Source: Hoplostethus atlanticus (taxonomy: Eukaryota; Chordata; Actinopteri; Trachichthyiformes; Trachichthyidae). Taken from it: a DNA stretch of 64,000 bases. The first letter of the stretch is position 1. Each line of letters starts with the position of its first letter. The DNA lies in contig JAXDDX010000012.1 in NCBI GenBank assembly GCA_034670405.1, positions 6,854,001 through 6,918,000 on the forward strand, in the 5' to 3' direction. The notes below the pieces were generated by a model. It saw only the letters and a program-made list of their open reading frames with translations, did not search any database and was not told the DNA's origin. A program made the position numbers and the translations under genes. This document shows positions 58,757 to 64,000 of this stretch, in pieces.

Positions 58757-59353
58757 GTATGACAGCCCTTTAAAAGCTTAACTTAATGCCTATCCATATT
58801 GTAATGTAAAATAATTTGTTTTATCCATATTGTGAGTTTATCTGCATGTGTTATTTGGTATGTTATGTGTTCTATTTCTCGAAATTAATTGCGTGGATTT
58901 TCTCACTCGCCATGAATCAAAACAGGTCTTTCGTTTTGCTTTCATGAACATTTAGACAGCATTCCATAATTCTTTCAAAGTTCATCTTGTTTTAGAGGGA
59001 TGGAAACAAGCACAGAGATAGTAGGCAATAATAATCAAACTTCCACAGTTGTATCTATAATTACTAAGCCATAACATGAATCCAATGTATCTTTACGCGC
59101 AAAAAAAACACATTACGCACCAATTTCACATGACGTGTGCATGTAATTAATACAGATAAAGTTAATTCACGCATTTTCTCACTACAGTAATTAACGTTTC
59201 ACACTTTTATTCACAGTTACCAAGCCACCTCATAAATCCAATGCTTCTTTTACGCGCGTAAATTCTACATTACGCAGCACAGTTCACACAGGTTTATGTG
59301 TATATAATAAACATATGACATGAGGATAATCCAAGGATTTTTTTAATTTTCAG
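58757..59353 (+). other. crh: crh 5' UTR intron with an internal diverged duplication
   Basis: Two related segments lie 156 bp apart: 59061-59155 and 59217-59311. Both carry TTAC(T/C)AAGCCA, AATCCAATG, TTTACGCGC and CATTACGCA in the same order and spacing. A CRE-like TGACGTG is at 59131. The intron ends in a good T-rich acceptor (AATTTTCAG at 59345-59353). Confidence 0.75.
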
Positions 59354-59373
59354 ATTCCAGTTGATATCCTGAC

Positions 59374-59889
59374 ATGAAGCTCAATTTACTTGGCACCACC
59401 GTGATTCTGCTAGTTGCCTTCTTACCGCGCTACGAATGTAGGGCTATTGAAAGCCCTGGCGGTACCCTGCGCGTCCCAGCTCCCCAAACCCAAAACTCCC
59501 AGCAGCAGCAACAGCAGCAGCAATCTGGTCCGATCCTGGAGCGGCTTGGAGAGGAGTATTTCATCCGACTCGGCAACGGGGACTCGAACACTTTCCGGTC
59601 ATCATCAATGTATCCCGGCGGATCACCTGCAGTCTACAATAGAGCGTTGAAACTCCAGCTGACGCGGCGTCTTTTACAAGGGAAAGTTGGCAACATCCGG
59701 GCGCTCATAAGCGGCTTCGGAGACCATGTGAACGAGTCGATGGAGAGGGGAAGGAGGTCCGAAGACCCGCCGATATCCCTGGATCTGACCTTCCACCTGC
59801 TCCGGGAGATGATGGAGATGTCCAGGGCTGAACAGATGGCCCAACAAGCGCAGAATAACAGAAGAATGATGGAGTTCTTTGGGAAATGA
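59374..59889 (+). CDS. crh: Corticotropin-releasing hormone precursor (divergent, possibly the teleost crha paralogue)
   Basis: CRH is the hypothalamic peptide that triggers ACTH release and the stress axis. The whole 171-residue precursor is coded in exon 2, as in other vertebrates. Residues 1-24 are a signal peptide (hydrophobic LLGTTVILLVAFL). Conserved cryptic motifs follow: ERLGEEYFIRLGN (56-68) and VYNRALKLQLTRRLLQGKVG (87-106). There are eight Gln at 43-50 and an N-glycosylation sequon at Asn120. The furin-type site RGRR (125-128) precedes the 41-residue hormone (129-169), then Gly-Lys gives C-terminal amidation. The hormone keeps PPISLDLTFHLLRE but differs from human CRH at 11 positions (E3D, V18M, L19M, A22S, L27M, H32Q, S33N, K36R, L37M, I40F, I41F). 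Teleost crhb peptides are, from memory, nearly identical to human, so this may be crha. The ATG at 59374 is 20 bp after the acceptor. Confidence 0.93.
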   Translation: MKLNLLGTTVILLVAFLPRYECRAIESPGGTLRVPAPQTQNSQQQQQQQQSGPILERLGEEYFIRLGNGDSNTFRSSSMYPGGSPAVYNRALKLQLTRRLLQGKVGNIRALISGFGDHVNESMERGRRSEDPPISLDLTFHLLREMMEMSRAEQMAQQAQNNRRMMEFFGK

Positions 59890-60250
59890 AGACCTCTTTC
59901 CAATCCCGCCAAAGATCTCCCTTCCTGTTTCGGTTCTTTTTACATTTTTACCATCAGCACAAAACATACTCTGTACCATAGTGCTGCTTTATAACACTAT
60001 TATTTATAGCTTTAACCTCAAATAACGGAGCGTAAATGGGCTTGATTTAAAATAATCCGATTGTACTTTACCAATTTATTGTTGGTGTCAGAGCTGTAGC
60101 ATTACACCATTCTTCACTCTCTTTGTAAATGAAATATTTTTGTTTGAGATATGAAATATTGCATTGATAAATTGGCGTTTTATTTTAGATTATGTTTCAT
60201 TGTATTTATGGTATTTATGTTAATAAACTTATGAGCAACCAGTCATTTTT
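59890..60250 (+). terminator. crh: crh 3' UTR and poly(A) signal
   Basis: The stop codon is TGA at 59887-59889. AATAAA at 60222-60227 is the first canonical polyadenylation signal, with GT-rich sequence about 25 bp later, giving a 3' UTR of about 350 bases. Confidence 0.75.
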
Positions 60251-62269
60251 CTGTTGTGTAAGAGGACGTCTTATAACTATATTTTTTAATAAAATATGAA
60301 AAGCAATGTTTACATTTCTCTGTGAATATCATTAAATAATTAATAATAAATTCTTGGATAACATGGAGCCAATCTTCAATCTATTTTAATAATCCCTGTT
60401 ACACCTGCAATTGTAATTAAGATGCACTTTCCTAATATTTTCAAAAATATCTTGGCCTAAAAATTCATAACTCAAAATGGAGCAACTGAATGTATTGGTT
60501 GGTGGAAAAAGAGAGCGAACACGAGTTTAGCCTACACAGATATTGATTGATAGAGAAAGGATGCACTTTCTGGATACAGAAATCTTATATAATACTGCCA
60601 TGGCACTGCTCAGGTACCAAATCATGAGTTAATACCATACCTCCTCCATACCACTGTCAAGAAAAAAGCTGCAACAACAAAGATTTGATAAAAATGTGGA
60701 CAAAGAATCTGCAAGAGCGACAATACGCATCCAGGTGATGAACATTCATACAGCATCCTTTCTTCTGAACCCTTAATCCCCAAGAAGCTCTTCTCATTAT
60801 ACGTGCAAGTGGCAACCACACAGACAGCTAGAAGATGCACCACTGATAGCTAATGAGTGTGAAAGGAGGTGTGTGAGTGAGTGTGTGTGTGTGTGTGCGT
60901 GCATGCTGTGCTGATCTTTGACCCACGATGTCAGGTAAACTAAACAAATGCTGTGGGTGTGAGTCATCCAATTCTGTTTGGCCCACTTGGGGCTTAGTGC
61001 TGCACTGAGCCCATTTGTAAAGGATCCAACTCACTGAATGGCGGTGTACAATAATTGGATGAGATTCAATAGTGGACTACCCCCTCAGAGTCACAGCAAG
61101 GTGAGGTCATTGCAGGGCAGCAAATAAATGACTGATGGCATAAGGCACATTGCATTCTAGTTGATATATACAGTAAGTTGTGGGCCTTAAACCGTTACCC
61201 TACAGTGGTGAAAGATCTTAAAACTGTCTGCACCAAATACAAAAAGGCCACTAAATGCTTTCTTCAGCTGGATTTCCTCTGACAGGGAAAGATGAGCGAG
61301 AATAGAAAGAGCGTGTGAAAGAGATAAAGGGTGGGAGAAATAGAAAAATAAGTCTTTCTCCTTTCACATGCACACACACACACACACACACACCAGCATG
61401 GGTGTCCATGAACACAACAACAGACACAAATACACATCGGACTAGAAGTCATAGCCTGATTACACAAAATCTCTTTCCTTGTTATTTCAGTCCAGCCAGC
61501 CCTTCTTTTGAACAGCGGAAAATGAATGCAACTGGAAACAGTTCCAGTTTTAGCCAGTTTTTTTATAGCCAGTTTTTATTTATTTGTAACTCTGGTAACA
61601 ACAAAAACATGAGAAATAGGGGTTTGTACAATTCAGTTGTAATGACACATAGAGGAATATAATATGGCCAAAGAAGTATTACCCATGATAGGAAAATATA
61701 CTTACACAACACAACAGAGAATACAGTGCACAGAACAGGCTGTCATATGAATTAACTATTGAAATGACACAGAATTTCCTGTATAGAAAATATGTTATTC
61801 ATCCTTCCCATGTCTTTTAATCTACCATCCCATTAATGAAATGATCAGTCCACATATAAAAGACAGTGGGGAAGAAACAGGGGGCTCACTTTGTTTGAAA
61901 TGCTCAACCTCTGATGTTCTGTAATGATGCAGCTTAAGCAGTGGGGTTGAAAGAGGCCAACTTGATAAAAAATGTATGGACAAAAACCTATGAGTTCTGG
62001 AAGCAACTAAAAGCCCAAAACCGTGGGCTGAGGAATCCAGACATTTAATCAGACAATAAATTCTTTCCATCATTCCATCAATTTTGTTGTGATCACATTC
62101 ATCTTGACAGGAACAGTCAGCATACAGCCAGGCATGCTTACACAATCCCCATGAAAGAGAGGGCAAGGGGAATTGATGCTTCCGCCTGTCACCTTACCTC
62201 TAGCTCAACAACCAGAAGTTCCCCAGTTATCCTGCTCCTGGTTTAGGTGTCTGGGCCAACAGCTGACAG
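60251..62269. other. crh-trim55 intergenic region and probable trim55 3' UTR
   Basis: The genes face each other. No exon was recognised. On the minus strand a candidate AATAAA (TTTATTTATT on the plus strand at about 61567) could end a trim55 transcript of the short form. A CA repeat lies at 61371-61394 and a GT run at 60879-60901. Confidence 0.45.
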
Positions 62270-64000
62270 CTAGGTTGAGGCAGCACTCTTGGCTGCACTA
62301 GGAGAGGAGTTCGTCTGCAGTGGGAAGCCAGGCTGGGCTGAGGCAGCTGTGACAGTGCCACCACCTGGAACAGCCTGGGGTCCCGCTCCTTCCTCAGTGT
62401 CCGCCTCTCCATCCTCATCCTCCTCTTCATCATCATCTTCATCTGTAGACAGAATGTGGGAGGAAAAAACAGTCAGACTACCACATAAGTCAAAGGAACA
62501 CAATGCTGAGCTATAAACTGTGCTACCATCACTGTCTCTTTACCTTGGATGAAGTCGATGGTGCGCAGGGCCCTCCCCTCTTTCTTGAAGTCCACAGTGT
62601 AGTGATCCATGTTCTCATAGCTGCGCTCAACTTGGTCCAGGTGGGCCGTACTTGATGCTTCTGAAATCCTGACACCAAATGGCACAATCCGGGTTTTAAG
62701 CTGATAATGTTACCCTCTTTTCCATTGTCACTTTATTTGATGAAATACATAAGTTTGCCATAGGCGCATGTACTCACTTTTTGAGGAGAGGGTTTGTGTT
62801 CTATGACAGAGACAAAGAAAGAGGCATTATGTCCGAACACCAAATACCTAATACCAAACAGAATCGCTGATCATGTTAAAGCATAATAGAGCTCATGCCT
62901 CACTCACGCTCACTTCATATTGACTCTGACCTGCAGGAAGACGGCCATCTCTGGCTCCTCCATGGTCTGGATCCCCATCTCCACAATCCTACAGTTCTCC
63001 TCCAGATGGTCTCCGTACTTCCTCGTCAGGCCTCGGATATAGTTAAGCTTCTCCTCCTGTTCGGCTGTCACCCTCTGGCTCAGCTCCCTCTTCTTCTCCT
63101 CCAGGATATTATACAACTGGTCAAACTTCTCACACACCAGAGTTTTCTGCCTCCGACCATTCTCCTATACATGCATAAACACAGGCAGACAGTTAGAGAG
63201 ACAGAAGTTCAGAAAGTCATAAAGTTCATAAAGTTCATAAAGTTGAAAGTTCATAATCACAAAACCAGCAACTTGTCTTTCCCTTCCTTCCTCTAAGATC
63301 AAAACAAAGAAATTGGCATCATAGTCATTGTTTGGTTGTGGACAGTTGCAATTAACACACAATGCCGTTAACTATGAATGCTCCCATGGGTTCACCTGTC
63401 ATCCTCCCGTCCAGTGGAGCCATATGTGCAGAGAGGACAGCGCAGCTCATTCTGCATGTCCGTCCTGAGTGACGCCACCGAGGGTGACACATGGTGGGGC
63501 TGGAGACACTCCAGCTTCCTCCCTGCTAACACCAACTGTGGTATGTGACCCATAGGAAAGCTGTCTGTTCTCCTCCCATCAATTACACCGCTCATTTTTA
63601 ATGTCAATGGGTGACACAACGGCAGGATGGACTACGCTGCTCAGTGTGTGTGGTGACAACACACAGGGAAAAGGAAGAGCGAGAGACCAAGAAAGAGAGA
63701 CTCAAGCGTCACAACATTCATTGTCATCTCTTTCTCTCTCTCCGTCTCACACACACAGACAGATGCAGTCAGAGATAGTGTGACTGACCAGGAGGAGTAA
63801 AGTCCCTTTTGTTTGTTTGTATTTGCTTGTTTGTGTAGGTGAGTGCAGATGCACTAGTGAGAGGGAGTCTTGCTGTGTGAGTGAACGGCCAGGCGCTGCA
63901 GCAGTGGGACACTGACCTCTATAGCCAGACAGGCTTCCTCCAGCTGACTAATGATGCCTTGGATCCTGTCGTTGTTACCCACCATCATGGCAATCCCGTC
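62270..64000 (-). CDS. trim55: TRIM55 / MuRF2, C-terminal part (5 exons; gene continues off the right edge)
   Basis: TRIM55 (MuRF2) is a striated-muscle RING E3 ubiquitin ligase that links microtubules and the titin M-band. Exons on the minus strand: from beyond 64000 to 63917 (DGIAMMVGNNDRIQGIISQL), 63164-62931 (VCEKFDQLYNILEEKKREL; KYGDHLEENCRIVEMGIQTM; EEPEMAVFLQ), 62800-62778 (NTNPLLKK), 62668-62544 (ISEASSTAHLDQVERSYENM; HYTVDFKKEGRALRTIDF) and 62442-62270 (acidic DEDDDEEEDEDGEADTEEGA, then a stop). Phases agree. The first two encode the coiled coil and the next two the COS box, which target microtubules. The RING and B-box exons are outside the window. Against human TRIM55 the tail after the acidic stretch is much shorter (about 36 residues to the stop), so this may be a short isoform or a shortened fish protein. 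trim54 and trim63 are close paralogues, but the neighbouring crh supports trim55. Confidence 0.88.

Noticed and set aside
59634-59979. Minus-strand open frames opposite crh
   Set aside because: Shadows of the conserved crh coding sequence with no independent support.

Overview
The window is nuclear DNA of a ray-finned fish, most likely a teleost. Genes are split into many short exons with GT/AG introns. CA/GT/GA microsatellites are abundant, and there are Tc1-like transposons, tRNA-derived SINEs, a LINE 3' end and palindromic MITEs of kinds common in fish. The protein-coding genes match a conserved vertebrate neighbourhood, human 8q13, in inverted orientation. I could not place the species.

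Layout, left to right: mcmdc2 (- strand, first six coding exons, 3' part off the left edge); sgk3 (- strand, 16 coding exons, complete CDS of 486 codons); mybl1/A-myb (+ strand, 16 coding exons, 770 codons, with a roughly 2.5 kb 3' UTR); a repeat-rich gap of about 4 kb; a vexin-like gene (- strand, five coding exons) whose middle exon encodes an SH3 domain; rrs1 (- strand, single exon); a 17 kb stretch without a recognisable gene; crh (+ strand, coding sequence in exon 2, TATA promoter visible); and the 3' part of trim55/MuRF2 (- strand, running off the right edge). Gene order and strands equal the human block MCMDC2-SGK3-(VCPIP1)-MYBL1-VXN-(ADHFE1)-RRS1-CRH-TRIM55, recalled from memory. VCPIP1 and ADHFE1 are not in their expected gaps.

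The genes do not form one pathway. Two of them, MCMDC2 (meiotic recombination) and MYBL1 (a regulator of male meiosis), are germline genes. The mcmdc2 start region carries two perfect RFX X-box matches, and the region before mybl1 carries a CCAAT array with E2F/CHR-like motifs. The most unusual items are the SH3 exon spliced in frame between vexin-like N- and C-terminal exons, a CRH peptide differing from the human hormone at 11 of 41 positions, a diverged tandem duplication inside the crh intron, and a long GU repeat touching a 5' splice site in sgk3. Exon boundaries were read by eye from reading frame, splice consensus and remembered homologues; no alignment or transcript evidence was available.
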